DNA of 64,000 nt from DASYAN01 sp963727755. GTDB taxonomy: Bacteria; Chloroflexota; Ktedonobacteria; Ktedonobacterales; Ktedonobacteraceae. A program made the translations under genes and the position numbers. The notes beneath the pieces are model-generated. The model was given only the letters and a program-made list of their open reading frames with translations. It had not been told where the DNA came from and searched no databases. Below, one piece after another: positions 28,158 through 37,643 of this stretch. Where the stretch lies: contig CAVSHN010000008.1 in the NCBI GenBank assembly GCA_963727755.1, positions 62,001-126,000 of the forward strand, in the 5' to 3' direction. Numbering within the stretch: position 1 is the stretch's first letter; each line of letters starts with the position of its first letter.

Positions 28158-29267
28158 ATGATGCTATGTGGATTTGACTGGCCCGCCGGAAGGTCAAAAC
28201 AAGTGGCTTATCTCGACGAGCGCGACCACATCCAAGAAATGTTTGTAAAAGAAGGGGAACTCTGGCAAGAGCATGACTTGACCACCAGAGCCAATGCCCC
28301 CAAGGCAAGTGATAAATCACCACTAGCTGGCTTCTCCTGGATGGCTGGCGGTACGAAACAGATCGTCTACATGGATCGCAACCGACACATTCAGGAATTG
28401 CATACTGGCCCCAACATATGGTGGAAATGCACCGACTTAACCGCACTCATGCAAGCCCCCTTGGTCGATAGCACCGCCCTATGCGGCTTTGAATGGACAG
28501 CAGGCCAGACCAAGCAAGTTGTATACATTGACCATAACAACCACGTCCAAGAGATGCACGTTGCACCAGAAGGACAGTGGCAGCTCACCGATCTTACCCA
28601 ACTCACGGGTGCTCCTCTAGCTGAGGGAACACACATCGTTGGCTATGATTGGGCTGCTGGTGAAAGCAAACAGGTCGTCTATATTGACAGCCGAGGTCAT
28701 ATCATCGAACTCCATGTTGGTATTGGAGGACAATGGCAATGCGCAGACGTCACTGATCTTACTGGCGCACCCCTTTCTGACCGTGGGAACCTTGGTCCTT
28801 CTTTCGCTGCCTTCTCTTGGGAGACTGGCAATTCAAAACAGATTGTCTACCAGGATACCAATGAGCATATTATGGAGATGCACGTCACTACAGGTGGCCA
28901 GTGGCAACTGACAGATCTTACCATGGTTGCCCAAGCTCCTCTCGCAAATACTATCGGTGGCATTGTGGGCTATGATTGGCCCTCAGGTAGAAGCAAACAG
29001 GTCGTCTTTGTTGACGCCAACTACCATGTTCAGGAACTGTATGTGCAAGAGAACGATTACTGGCGCTGTGCCGACTTAACGGCAGCAACATGTGCTCCTC
29101 GTGTCCAGCGAGGGCCGATTGCTGGCTTTGCATGGTCAGCAGCTAACACGAAACAAGTTGTCTACCCTGGTCCCCGGGACAGCATTCAAGAGCTGTATGT
29201 GACAGTTGGTGGTCAGTGGCAAGCTGCTGATCTCACATTACTCACCAGTTCACTCATGCTAGTCTAA
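28158..29267 (+). CDS. seven-bladed beta-propeller, fucose-lectin-like
   Basis: 369 residues built entirely of seven repeats of about 52 residues, each with G[FY]xWxAGxxKQVVY, a D or N turn, H[IV]QE[LM]HV and W..TDLT...APLA. The repeat resembles the blades of AAL/PLL-type fucose-specific lectins and of uncharacterised bacterial propellers, so sugar binding is possible. There is no signal peptide, so the site of action is unclear. AAGGAGAG precedes ATG 28158, and a 12-bp inverted repeat follows the gene. Confidence 0.75.
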   Translation: MMLCGFDWPAGRSKQVAYLDERDHIQEMFVKEGELWQEHDLTTRANAPKASDKSPLAGFSWMAGGTKQIVYMDRNRHIQELHTGPNIWWKCTDLTALMQAPLVDSTALCGFEWTAGQTKQVVYIDHNNHVQEMHVAPEGQWQLTDLTQLTGAPLAEGTHIVGYDWAAGESKQVVYIDSRGHIIELHVGIGGQWQCADVTDLTGAPLSDRGNLGPSFAAFSWETGNSKQIVYQDTNEHIMEMHVTTGGQWQLTDLTMVAQAPLANTIGGIVGYDWPSGRSKQVVFVDANYHVQELYVQENDYWRCADLTAATCAPRVQRGPIAGFAWSAANTKQVVYPGPRDSIQELYVTVGGQWQAADLTLLTSSLMLV

Positions 29268-29290
29268 CATTCCTTCTACCCATACTATTC

Positions 29291-29338
29291 ATGAGAGAGT
29301 AGACACTTCTCATAGCCATGAAGCTTCTACTCTCTCAT
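29291..29338. terminator. inverted repeat between convergent genes
   Basis: ATGAGAGAGTAG at 29291-29302 is perfectly complementary to 29327-29338, with a 24-base loop. It lies between the ends of the propeller gene (+) and a receiver gene (-), so a bidirectional terminator is likely. Confidence 0.5.
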
Positions 29339-29379
29339 TGTACTCAACAAAGACTAAAATCTCTTAGCATGTGGCAAAT

Positions 29380-29808
29380 TCACCTTGGTCCATCAGGCAA
29401 ACCGAGCACCGTGGCTACAGCAGAAATAAGTTCCTGATAGGTGAAAGGCTTTTCAACAAAAAAAGCGTTAGGAGCAATACGCATGGCATCTGCAATCTCA
29501 GATGCCGTTGCAGCAGTGCAGCAAATCAGGGGTAATGATTGCGTACTAGGATGAGACCTCAATGAGCGCAAAACATCAAGACCAGGAATATCAGGGAGAT
29601 GAAGATCTAAAATGAGTACATCAATAGGAGGAGAACCTGAAGCTACCTTCACCTGTTTATTGCTACATAGTACAGATGAGGGTAAAAGAACGTCTAAACA
29701 CACTTGTGGATGTTTGTAAACAAACACTTGATGACCCGCATACTGTAGTATCGTCGCACACAGTTTTGCGATACGCCAATTATCTTCTAGCAGACCTACC
29801 TGGGCCAT
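29380..29808 (-). CDS. single-domain response regulator
   Basis: About 142 residues from ATG 29808 (MAQVGLLEDN); an upstream GTG-type extension to 29895 has no ribosome site. Receiver features: acidic pair in GLLEDNWRIAKL, phospho-acceptor Asp in VLILDLHLPDIPGLDVL, Thr in ICCTAATAS and Lys in FVEKPFTY. A loop inserted between the second helix and the Asp strand (SSVLCSNKQVKVASGSPP) is unusual. No output domain and no adjacent kinase. Confidence 0.8.
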   Translation of the reverse strand: MAQVGLLEDNWRIAKLCATILQYAGHQVFVYKHPQVCLDVLLPSSVLCSNKQVKVASGSPPIDVLILDLHLPDIPGLDVLRSLRSHPSTQSLPLICCTAATASEIADAMRIAPNAFFVEKPFTYQELISAVATVLGLPDGPR

Positions 29809-30059
29809 AACATTAAGCCATTCCTTGCTTACTAATGTACTCTCTATCAATGTACTCTCTGTCAAATTGTAATGTCTATCGATACATTGTGTCAAGAAAC
29901 ATCAACTTACCAGCCCGTCTCGGCTATGACACAGCTTTTCAAAGTCAGCCAGCAACAGCCCCATTCACCCATTCCCAACTACTCGACGCCCAGAAGGTTA
30001 TGGTGTACAATCTAAGAAGCAATGCTCTCTACCCCTATCTACCCGACTATGGAAGCTAC

Positions 30060-30518
30060 ATGAGCGAGAACGAAACAAACCCAACATTTCCCATCAACGT
30101 TGTCCGCTTCGGACTAGGGAAAGAAATACAACTGTATAAAGACGAACTGGCCGTTACTGAACAAGAAGAAGGTCAGAGCATCTGCCTACCCCTGCATGAA
30201 ATCAAACGTCTGACCTTGATACCAGGTGATCCCAACCCATCCAAATTAATTTTAATGGCTGACCTGAATGACGACTCAACTATCATTCTGGCCGAAGGTA
30301 TGACGAATGCACGCGGCTTTCGTGCTATGATCCCACAGCTTCTTGAACTACATCCAGATTTAGAACTTGATCCACCCGATATGGCCGACCAGCTATGGCA
30401 AGCTCTCAATAACCAGCGTGCCTGGAAATTGACCTGCTATGGCGCGATCTTCCTCATCTGTGCTTTCCTCTATATACTTTACCTGATTGTAGCCTACTTT
30501 GGCTGGCAGCATCACTAA
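30060..30518 (+). CDS. hypothetical protein with C-terminal membrane helix
   Basis: 152 residues from ATG 30060, with GGAAG upstream; in-frame starts at 30000 and 29835 are possible but less likely, since the latter would lie in the divergent promoter region. A soluble domain (VVRFGLGKEIQLYKDELAV, then LPLHEIKRLTLIPGD) looks like a PH-like or GRAM-like strand-rich fold and is followed by a helical part. One membrane helix closes the protein (CYGAIFLICAFLYILYLIVAY). No family recognised. Confidence 0.6.
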   Translation: MSENETNPTFPINVVRFGLGKEIQLYKDELAVTEQEEGQSICLPLHEIKRLTLIPGDPNPSKLILMADLNDDSTIILAEGMTNARGFRAMIPQLLELHPDLELDPPDMADQLWQALNNQRAWKLTCYGAIFLICAFLYILYLIVAYFGWQHH

Positions 30519-30539
30519 CTCCACCACACGGCAGCACAC

Positions 30540-30914
30540 TTAGTCCTTCCGGCGAATGACACGGGTTATATACACAACAGTCTCCTGAAGCTCATATCCC
30601 TTTGGTAGCTTCACCGACTCAGCGGATCGCGGAAATAACGTATCTTTCAACCTACTTAGGCTCAAGACAGGAGAAGTACGTTTCTTCATTTGGCGAGACA
30701 GCATACTTCGACGCAGCAATTCAATCCCCATCCCTAGAGCCAGCGCACCAGCCCCTGCTACCACTCTACGCGGCAAAGGAGACCGATAGAATACAGCAGG
30801 CAGCCTTGTTGGTAAAGCCATAAGACTCTTTGATGACATTGTCAGATTCGTTCCACACTTGCGGCAATATATCTCACTCTCCGCATTCTCGCTATGACAA
30901 TTGTAACAGCGCAT
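30540..30914 (-). CDS. zinc-ribbon protein
   Basis: 124 residues from ATG 30914, with GAGGAGGAAGG immediately upstream. The N-terminus is a zinc ribbon, CYNC and CRKC (residues 3-20). A basic middle part contains a weakly hydrophobic stretch (VVAGAGALALGMGIELL), and the C-terminus ends in a strand, LQETVVYITRVIRRKD. Likely a small cytoplasmic or membrane-associated protein of unknown role; it is convergent with the preceding membrane protein gene. Confidence 0.65.
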   Translation of the reverse strand: MRCYNCHSENAESEIYCRKCGTNLTMSSKSLMALPTRLPAVFYRSPLPRRVVAGAGALALGMGIELLRRSMLSRQMKKRTSPVLSLSRLKDTLFPRSAESVKLPKGYELQETVVYITRVIRRKD

Positions 30915-31050
30915 AACCTTCCTCCTCAAAATCAAAATACTAGTAAGCTTTACAGAACACGGCCCGAGATGCGCCCCGCTCTTTTAAGACAGGGATGAAT
31001 GGGCCTACCTTTTGTGAGGCTTGGGCACAAGGACCCCTTTTCGCATGAAA

Positions 31051-31402
31051 GAATGTTCATTTTACTCTCCTGTAGAATGAACATTTGTATATTGACATGT
31101 GTGAGATGATATGTCTATATTCGTGAACTGTGGCGCGATCGTCAAGAAATCGCTGTCGCTTCGAACACACATTTGTGCTGGCTGTGGGGTTGTGCTCGAT
31201 CGCGATCACAACGCGGTGCTCAACACTCTGCATAAGGCTCTTTCTCCTGATCAAAACGGTACCGAGGGGCACTCGGGAACCAGCGAGCAGGTCTCGCAAA
31301 ACGCTTCTGGACATTGAACCTCTACTGCTTGTCTCTCGCAGGATAAATGGCAAGTTCAATGGACGAAGGAAGAATCCCCTACATGCATGCGGGGAAGTGT
31401 CA
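31051..31402 (+). mobile_element. internally deleted IS200/IS605-type element
   Basis: Left side: perfect 10-bp inverted repeat AATGTTCATT (31052-31061) and AATGAACATT (31076-31085). Middle: the last 70 codons of a TnpB gene. Right side: AGAATCCCC, a short loop, GGGG and the end AAGTGTCA at 31371-31402, the form usual for right ends of TnpB-bearing elements. Subterminal hairpins without terminal inverted repeats fit the family. The bulk of tnpB and any tnpA are missing, so it could move only with help in trans. Confidence 0.6.
31111..31317 (+). pseudogene. tnpB: TnpB C-terminal fragment
   Basis: About 68 residues that match only the end of TnpB: half of the zinc ribbon (NCGAIVKKSLSLRTHICAGC), the RuvC-III segment VVLDRDHNAVLN, and the tail ending in NASGH. 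The first Cys pair is incomplete (FVNCG for CSxCG), and everything upstream (RuvC-I and II) is absent. No activity can be expected. Confidence 0.75.
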
Positions 31403-31697
31403 GCTATTCTATTCCAATAGATAATTATCAACTAGATCCACATCTGATCCTTAGTATCATACTATCACAATCTGAGAAAGATACCAAAATACCAAAATAC
31501 CAAGGTACTGTATCCTTCTCTAAGAGTGCAGCTTTTCGTGACCGAGAATTGAGCTTGAGACTCTCACTTCGAAAGGCCAATCCTTAGCCAAAGATACAAT
31601 ATCGATACCAATCAGTGGTTGACGTCAACGCTGCAAGCTGCTATGATAGAATCCATAGAGTGATTTTATGGTAATTTTCAGCGGCAAAGGGAATAAT

Positions 31698-32705
31698 ATG
31701 CATGAGGCACGTACATGGCGCGATTTGCTGGCAGAGATTATTCGCGATGGAAAAGAGAAACAGCGCCTGATTGAAGAGCTGGGCATTACTTCTATTACCC
31801 TAACACGTTGGGTAAATGGGGAATCAGATCCACGTCCCCAAAACCTGCGCCGTTTAATAACAGCATTACCGCAATACCGCGAACAATTGCGTGTCTTGCT
31901 AAAGAAAGAAAGCAACTTGAGTAATGAAGTTTATCTGGAGTCGCATCAGCTAACTAAAGAAATTCCCTGCGAATTTTATGCACGTATACTACAGGCACGT
32001 GCAACTACCACTGAGAATTTACGCTTCTGGTCAACTTGCCAGCTCATTTTGCGGCAAGCATTGGGCCAGCTTGACTCAGAGCACCTAGGTATGTCCGTTC
32101 GGATTGTATCCTGTATGCCACCTTCGGGTCCATACAACAAAGTACGTAGCTTGCATGAGAATATTGGATTAGGAACGCCCCCATGGCCGAGCAATCTAGA
32201 GCAAACGGCAGTGTTTCTAGGCGCTGAGTCCCTGGTCAGCAACGTTGTCGTCCTATGCCGACCAGTCATCATCCAAGACATTGAACAAGAGCTGCTGATT
32301 ATGCTCACAGGACATACAGCATACGAGCGAAGTACCGCTATCCATCCCATTTTACTTGCAGGCCGCATTGCTGGAGTATTGCTGGTTTCCAGCACACAAA
32401 AAAATTATTTCCTTTCGCAAAACAGTATAGATCTTATACAGTCTTACGTAGATCTAGTCGCACTGGCCTTTGACTCCCAAGAATTTTATGCGCCAGAGCA
32501 AATTGCGCTCTCTATCATGCCATCGCCAGAACAACAAAAGGCTTCTTTAGCAAAGTTCCGTCATCTTGTCTCCCAGACGATGCGCGACGCCGCTCAAAAA
32601 AACCTGTCGATCAGTAACACGCAGGCCAATCTATTAGTTTGGCAAAAGTTAGAAAACGAGCTGTTGGAAATTCCAGCCATCAAAAGCACTCCTATATCAT
32701 CATGA
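31698..32705 (+). CDS. HTH regulator with GAF domain
   Basis: About 335 residues from ATG 31698 (GGGA upstream; an ATG at 31668 adds ten). The N-terminus is an XRE-like HTH (RLIEELGITSITLTRWVNGE with SDPRPQNLRRL). The rest, about 110-280, looks like a GAF sensor domain (TTENLRFWSTCQLILRQAL, then VVLCRPVIIQDI and HPILLAGRIAGVLLVSS). Such proteins sense a small molecule and control transcription. Its stop overlaps the ATG of the next gene (ATGA), so the two are co-translated. Confidence 0.75.
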   Translation: MHEARTWRDLLAEIIRDGKEKQRLIEELGITSITLTRWVNGESDPRPQNLRRLITALPQYREQLRVLLKKESNLSNEVYLESHQLTKEIPCEFYARILQARATTTENLRFWSTCQLILRQALGQLDSEHLGMSVRIVSCMPPSGPYNKVRSLHENIGLGTPPWPSNLEQTAVFLGAESLVSNVVVLCRPVIIQDIEQELLIMLTGHTAYERSTAIHPILLAGRIAGVLLVSSTQKNYFLSQNSIDLIQSYVDLVALAFDSQEFYAPEQIALSIMPSPEQQKASLAKFRHLVSQTMRDAAQKNLSISNTQANLLVWQKLENELLEIPAIKSTPISS

Positions 32706-33535
32706 GGAGGACAAGAGAGATACGTACTACTGTATTCGATGACTTTTCCCAATTCATTGACCAACGTTGGACCCAGACCTGTCTAGGTCCTGGGCAGCTG
32801 GCTATAGTTAATTCGGCTTTGCGTATGACTCTTCCTGTTGTACAACAGGGAGAGTATGCCGACGCCCAAATCGATGACTATGGCAAACTTCGACGTGCTC
32901 ATTTCCCTTGGCGACCTCCATTACGTATGCAGATACGAGCACGTACCTCTCTACCTGCGGCTACAGCAGACAGTACAGCCACAAGCTCGGGCATAATGCG
33001 TGGCACAGCAGGCTTCGGCTTCTGGAACTATCCCTTCTCTGTGCGCGGCGATATCTTTATGCTGCCAGAAGCAATCTGGTTCTTCTATGCATCGCCCCCT
33101 TCAGATATGGCTCTTGTTCACGGCATGGTAGGTTGGGGATGGAAGGCCCAAGTAGTGCACGCGATGCGGCTGGGCGCAATAGGATCAATCATTCCCACAT
33201 TTCTTGCCACAGGCTGGAGCCACTTAACCAACAATACATACCTAGCAGCACACTGGTTACAAAGGTTAAGCGGAGCGCACGAAGCATTACTGCCTCTTGA
33301 GATGACAGAGTGGCATACCTACAAACTGGAGTGGCATGCCACAGAAGCCCATTTCTGGGTTGATGAAAGACATCTATTGCAAGTTCCAAATCCACCACAT
33401 GGGCCACTGGGTTTTGTAGCTTGGTTGGATAATCAGTATGCAATTGCTACCCCCCGTGGCGTGCTACGTTTTGGCACCGTTTCATGTGATCACCAGTGGT
33501 TTGAGCTAGACAGTGTAACTATTGTGCCCTTATAG
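32702..33535 (+). CDS. GH16-like concanavalin-fold protein
   Basis: 277 residues from ATG 32702, overlapping the previous stop. The sequence FDDFSQFIDQRW, IRARTSLPAATADS, GFGFWNYPF, WHTYKLEWHATEAHFWVD and PLGFVAWLDNQYA fit a glucanase/lectin jelly roll of the GH16 type. The usual catalytic ExDxE cannot be found, so it may bind rather than cut sugar chains. No signal peptide is seen. Coupling to an HTH-GAF regulator suggests the two work together. Confidence 0.65.
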   Translation: MRRTREIRTTVFDDFSQFIDQRWTQTCLGPGQLAIVNSALRMTLPVVQQGEYADAQIDDYGKLRRAHFPWRPPLRMQIRARTSLPAATADSTATSSGIMRGTAGFGFWNYPFSVRGDIFMLPEAIWFFYASPPSDMALVHGMVGWGWKAQVVHAMRLGAIGSIIPTFLATGWSHLTNNTYLAAHWLQRLSGAHEALLPLEMTEWHTYKLEWHATEAHFWVDERHLLQVPNPPHGPLGFVAWLDNQYAIATPRGVLRFGTVSCDHQWFELDSVTIVPL

Positions 33536-33546
33536 ATAACCATTTC

Positions 33547-34203
33547 TTATTCACCTCTTCCTCCTGCTGTAAGCTGTGCAATCAATCGACGTAGTTTACG
33601 TGGTGCGAAGGGTTTACGCAAGAGAGGAACATCATCAGGGAGAATATGACGAAACTGCCTTAAGGTTGGCTCATCAACAGCGGTGATGACGATAATTGGC
33701 AGCATCTCTGCAGAAAACCGTTGACGAATCGTAAAAAAGACATCAGCCCCGGATTGTGTGCCTGGCAGCAACAGATCAAGTATGACGATGTCATAGGGAG
33801 GCCATTCTTCAGCTTCCTGGAGGGGCAGAACATCAAGCAGCGATGATCCATCCATATATGCGGATACAGTGTGACCCTCCATCGTGAGTATCGTTTCGAT
33901 CAGACGAAGCACACCTCGATTATCATCAAGAACGCCAATCCTCAGTGTACTACTGCGAGACGCATGAGAGAAAACAATTTGCTGCCGATTATCTTTCTCT
34001 TCTAGGTACTCATTTGGCTGATATTGTTCAGATTGTGCCCGTTTTAAATACCATACACATCCAGGATTACCTCTACATATACGATAAAACCAGCTAGAAA
34101 GCGACTTCCCCATGCTACTTGTGAAGTCACTTGAGGCAAGGTGTGAGCGGAAGAAAGCTAGTCTAGAGAGCAGGGTCGCGAGTATGCGTTTCTGCATTTT
34201 CAT
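33547..34203 (-). CDS. response regulator with N-terminal extension
   Basis: About 218 residues from ATG 34203 (GGAG eight bases upstream). The receiver domain fills the C-terminal 125 residues: LRIGVLDDNRGVLRLIE (acidic pair), IVILDLLLPGTQSGADVF (phospho-acceptor Asp), IIVITAVDEP and LLRKPFAPRKL (Lys). The N-terminal 90 residues are basic and have no recognised domain. The open frame continues upstream to 34461 without a good start. Third stand-alone receiver in this part of the window. Confidence 0.75.
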   Translation of the reverse strand: MKMQKRILATLLSRLAFFRSHLASSDFTSSMGKSLSSWFYRICRGNPGCVWYLKRAQSEQYQPNEYLEEKDNRQQIVFSHASRSSTLRIGVLDDNRGVLRLIETILTMEGHTVSAYMDGSSLLDVLPLQEAEEWPPYDIVILDLLLPGTQSGADVFFTIRQRFSAEMLPIIVITAVDEPTLRQFRHILPDDVPLLRKPFAPRKLRRLIAQLTAGGRGE

Positions 34204-34484
34204 CACTAAACTCCAATAAAGTTTATTGATATTTGCGAGACTATCATACCACGGAATTGGCTTTAGGGGAAGAATATAACCCAAATCGACCAGTGATGCA
34301 ATGATTGCTTTGTAGTGCCAAAAGAGTGACACACCAGCAACAAAACTCCGCTGTCTTATCCCTGATGCCCGGAGAGTCTCTACCCAGCTAAAACTTCGCT
34401 GTTTTATGCTTAAGGATGCCCAACTACTAATGAAGCTTAGGTAGAGAGCAGCAACCAGCACATCAGTGATAATTGCGCAACCCG

Positions 34485-35358
34485 CTATGAGCCCTTACCC
34501 GCAACAATCTGCAACCATGTACGAGGCACTTCTGTCATACCCACCTCGTTGCCAGCTTGATAGACCGCAGCTTCCAATGCAGCTGCCCCATAGGAAAGTG
34601 GTATTCCTGGCAACGCACCTTCGATAAAGAGCCAGTACTGACCAAGATCTCGCCAGCCATCGAGGGAAATTAAGACATCGGTCTTATGCGTTTCCACATC
34701 GACAAAACCACTCCGCTTGAGACCTCCAATATACTCTTCTGGCGTGAGCCATTGTCTGGCCATGGCTTTGGCTTCGCGTGATACGTGAACTTCTGGATGG
34801 TGCCGTCTCAGCCAGCTAATGGCATGACGTATCCACAAACGATAGAAGCGTTCTGTACCTGCAACATACGTTCCCTCATCAGAAGGCGCTGTTGCATGCA
34901 AAGATACCTCTAGGAGCAAGTATCGATGCCATTTCTTGGAACGCAGCAAGTTTATCAGGCACAAGATGAATGGCGTTACAGAAGAAAGCAGCATCAACGT
35001 TTTGGACAAACTGAGGGAGATCGGCTGCATCACCCTGGACAAATTCAGCATTTACGGGAACATGCATCTCGTCCATGCCCTTCTTGGCTCGGCGCAGTGC
35101 TTCTGCTGATGGATCAACCCCAATGATGCGTGCATGTGCCAATCGCCCCTGCCGTGCAATCTCCTCGGCGATCAGCCGCGTGACAGCCCCGGTGCCACAT
35201 GCCATATCAACGATGGTGAGCGTTTCACCATTCTGCCGCGTCTCAAAATGTGCCAGCGCTTGCTGGACAAGCGCACGATTCACATCAGTATAAAATGCAT
35301 ACGCAGCAAATGGTTCAAACGTGTAAAGATTGGTTTCATCTGTCTCGATGAGACTCAT
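34485..35358 (-). CDS. SAM-dependent class I methyltransferase (frameshifted)
   Basis: The first part (35358 down to 34879) has the SAM site: IVDMACGTGAVTRLIAEEI (motif I), GVDPSAEAL (acidic motif II), QGDAADLP (motif III) and DAAFFCNAIHLVPD (motif IV). One base too many near 34884 (TTCTGATGAGGG for TTCTATGAGGG) breaks the frame at NSAF; the second part continues with YEGTYVAGTERFYRLWIRHA and ends at 34485 with TWLQIVAGKGS. Joined length is about 290 residues. Substrate unknown; small-molecule methyltransferase by overall look. Confidence 0.8.
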
Positions 35359-35412
35359 AAAATTGGTGCCCTCCTTAAAACCAGACTATGTACTATATGG
35401 ATTAGAGAGGGT

Positions 35413-36229
35413 TTATTGTAAACTTGTTTCATGACTTTTTAAATATGCATCCGATAGGTATAGGATATGCATCGTCATTCCACCATCAACACTCAGAGTC
35501 TGCCCTGTAATGTCTCCAGCTTCCGGCAAACAGAGAAAAGTGATGGCAGCCGCAATTTCGTCGGTAGTACCAAAGCGTCCCAAAGGGGTGGTATCAAGCA
35601 TGTATTTACGCTGCGGCTCTGTCACAATGGAAGTGAGTTCGGTTGGCACAAAGCCTGGAGCTACTGCATTGGCGGTGATATTGCGACTGGCCATTTCACG
35701 GGCAGTACTCAAAGTCAAAGCAATGATAGCTGCTTTCGACGCAGCATAATTAGCCTGTCCTGCCGGCCCCAATAGCCCAGCTATCGATGCCACATTAACA
35801 ACACGTCCCCAGCGTGCCTTCATCATACTGCGCAAGGCAGCTTTGGTACAGAGAAATGCAGCACGCAAGTTAACAGTCATGACGTACTCAAAGTCAGCTA
35901 GAGACATCTGGAGAATCGGCTTGTCTCGAGTTCGTTCCTGCATTATTGACGAGGATAGTAATGGGACCAAGGGCCTGTGTTGCTTCCGTGAAGAGCCGAC
36001 CGACGTCTGCCTCCTGGCTAACATCAGCTTGTATTGCGACACAACGCCTACCATATGCTTCAATGCCTGCTTGCGCATCAATTGCTGCACTGTAATTACT
36101 GCGATAATTGATGATAACATCTGCCCCTGCTTCAGCCAATCGCTGAGCGGTAGCGCGGCCAATACCTTGACTGCTGCCTGTGACTAACGCTATTTTTCCG
36201 GCTAGTGGTAGTTTTTGCTCATTCACCAT
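35413..36229 (-). CDS. short-chain dehydrogenase/reductase, FabG-like (frameshifted)
   Basis: Starts at ATG 36229 (MVNEQKLPLAGKIALVTGSS). Rossmann motif TGSSQGIG, NNAG, the catalytic Ser in VNVASIAGLLG and YAASK (Tyr-x3-Lys) are all present, with the C-terminal DGGM typical of 3-oxoacyl-ACP reductases. One extra base near 35938 (ACGAACTCGAGAC for ACGACTCGAGAC) breaks the frame after NNAGT; the other frame continues with TRDKPILQMSLADFEYVMTV. The end is slightly extended beyond the usual DGGM. Likely an NADPH-dependent oxoacyl or keto reductase; not next to other fatty-acid genes. Confidence 0.85.
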
Positions 36230-36328
36230 AGTAAAGATCCTCACAAAAAAGTTTTTAGTTTTGTTCTGCCCCTTGCTAGTATAGCACATTTGCATGATCC
36301 AACTACAGTTCGCAGAATTCAGAGGCTG

Positions 36329-37123
36329 CTATAACCCAAAAGAATGTACATCACTACCCGTAATAGCCGTTCGTAACTGTTCTGCAGTAAGATTACGTGT
36401 ATTGCGCAGGTTGGTTCCACACAAATTAGCATCGTCCAGATCAGCCACAAGCAAGTTGGCTCCCTCTAAATTCGCATTGTGCAGATCGGCATGTGTCAGA
36501 TTAGCCGCAGAAAGATTAGCTTGCGAGAGATCTGCTCCTGTCAGATTAGCACCAGATAAATCAGTCATAAAGAGATTGGCCCCACTAAGCGATGCATTCT
36601 CCAGATTGGCATGACTGAGATAGCGATGAGAAAGATCGCGATTGGAAAGGTCTACCCCTGGCAAGGAGAGTTGGGGGATCTTTTTCTCCTCTCTCGCTTG
36701 GAATGCTCCCGTACTTCCCGGCAATGGCATATCTTCAATACGTGGAAGCTGTACTAGCATATATTCCAGACGCGCTTGTGAGAGAGCTACTTCATATTGA
36801 CGTTTCATATCGTCTATACTTTTGATATAGTTAATTTCCTTAGCATTCATCTCTTCGAGAAAAGAGTCTATCTGCATCATAAGCCGTTCCTCAAGATGAG
36901 TAATGCACTGCTCCTGCTGTTCTTTCCACTCTTGCTGACGCTTCTCCTGCTGCTCTCTCCACTCTTGCTGACGCTTCTCCCGAGCATGGTCCTCAGCTCT
37001 CTGCTGCACCAGTAATCGGTCTCTTACGCGTTGCTGGATTTTCGCCATCACTAAAATAGTAATGATTACAATTATGGCAAGTACCATTATCCAGATAGCC
37101 ATCATAAATCTTATAACCTCCAT
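36329..37123 (-). CDS. pentapeptide-repeat membrane protein with coiled coil
   Basis: 264 residues. An N-terminal membrane helix (MAIWIMVLAIIVIITILVMA) is followed by a Gln/Glu/Arg-rich coiled coil (about 40-135, with two copies of EKRQQEWxEQQE), then about 80 residues of pentapeptide repeats (A[DN]LxxA) folding as a right-handed beta-helix (DLSGANLTGADLSQANL). The soluble domains should face the cytoplasm. ATG 37123 or ATG 37105 could be the start. Function unknown; pentapeptide proteins often bind other proteins. Confidence 0.8.
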   Translation of the reverse strand: MEVIRFMMAIWIMVLAIIVIITILVMAKIQQRVRDRLLVQQRAEDHAREKRQQEWREQQEKRQQEWKEQQEQCITHLEERLMMQIDSFLEEMNAKEINYIKSIDDMKRQYEVALSQARLEYMLVQLPRIEDMPLPGSTGAFQAREEKKIPQLSLPGVDLSNRDLSHRYLSHANLENASLSGANLFMTDLSGANLTGADLSQANLSAANLTHADLHNANLEGANLLVADLDDANLCGTNLRNTRNLTAEQLRTAITGSDVHSFGL

Positions 37124-37241
37124 TTTTAATACCCCTGCTTTATTGTACCATGCCTAGTGGACTCTTCTATCAGCAGCCATTATAATGAGTAGCAACAAGA
37201 TCTATTAGGAGAGTTTCTCTATTCACATAGAGGAGTATGTT

Positions 37242-37589
37242 ATGTCTCAATACAATCATCCTTCTCCCACATCCTTTTTGCTCAATGAGGGAGATCGCAA
37301 GTTATATCTGTCATGGAGTGACGACCACGAAAGCGTGCACACCTGGGAAAACTTGCGCTGGGCTTGTCCCTGTGCTTGGTGTGCTGGTGAGGGGGGTCTG
37401 CCCGGTATGTTACAGAATAAGCAGAGTTTGAGTGTTGAAGAGGCAACGCTTGTCAATATTCAGCCTGTTGGTCGCTACGGCTTGACTCCTGTGTGGGAAG
37501 ATGGACATAAAACTGGCATCTATACCTACGAGAGACTGCGAGCATTGTGCGAATGCGAGGAGTGCAACAAGAAAAGGTTAAAAAGGTAA
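37242..37589 (+). CDS. DUF971 domain protein
   Basis: 115 residues with the DUF971 (GBBH-like N-terminal) fold: LYLSWSDDHESVHTWENLRW, CPCAWC (CxxxxC-type metal ligands, about 48-52), ATLVNIQPVGRYGLTPVW, DGHKTGIYTYERLRALC and a final CECEEC. DUF971 proteins are linked to iron-sulfur handling in some bacteria. GAGGAG lies upstream of ATG 37242. It precedes folP by 54 bases in the same direction. Confidence 0.85.
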   Translation: MSQYNHPSPTSFLLNEGDRKLYLSWSDDHESVHTWENLRWACPCAWCAGEGGLPGMLQNKQSLSVEEATLVNIQPVGRYGLTPVWEDGHKTGIYTYERLRALCECEECNKKRLKR

Positions 37590-37643
37590 GATAAGTCCTA
37601 TTCTGTCAACCTTTTCTTATTGATTGCTAAGGAATAAATACAC

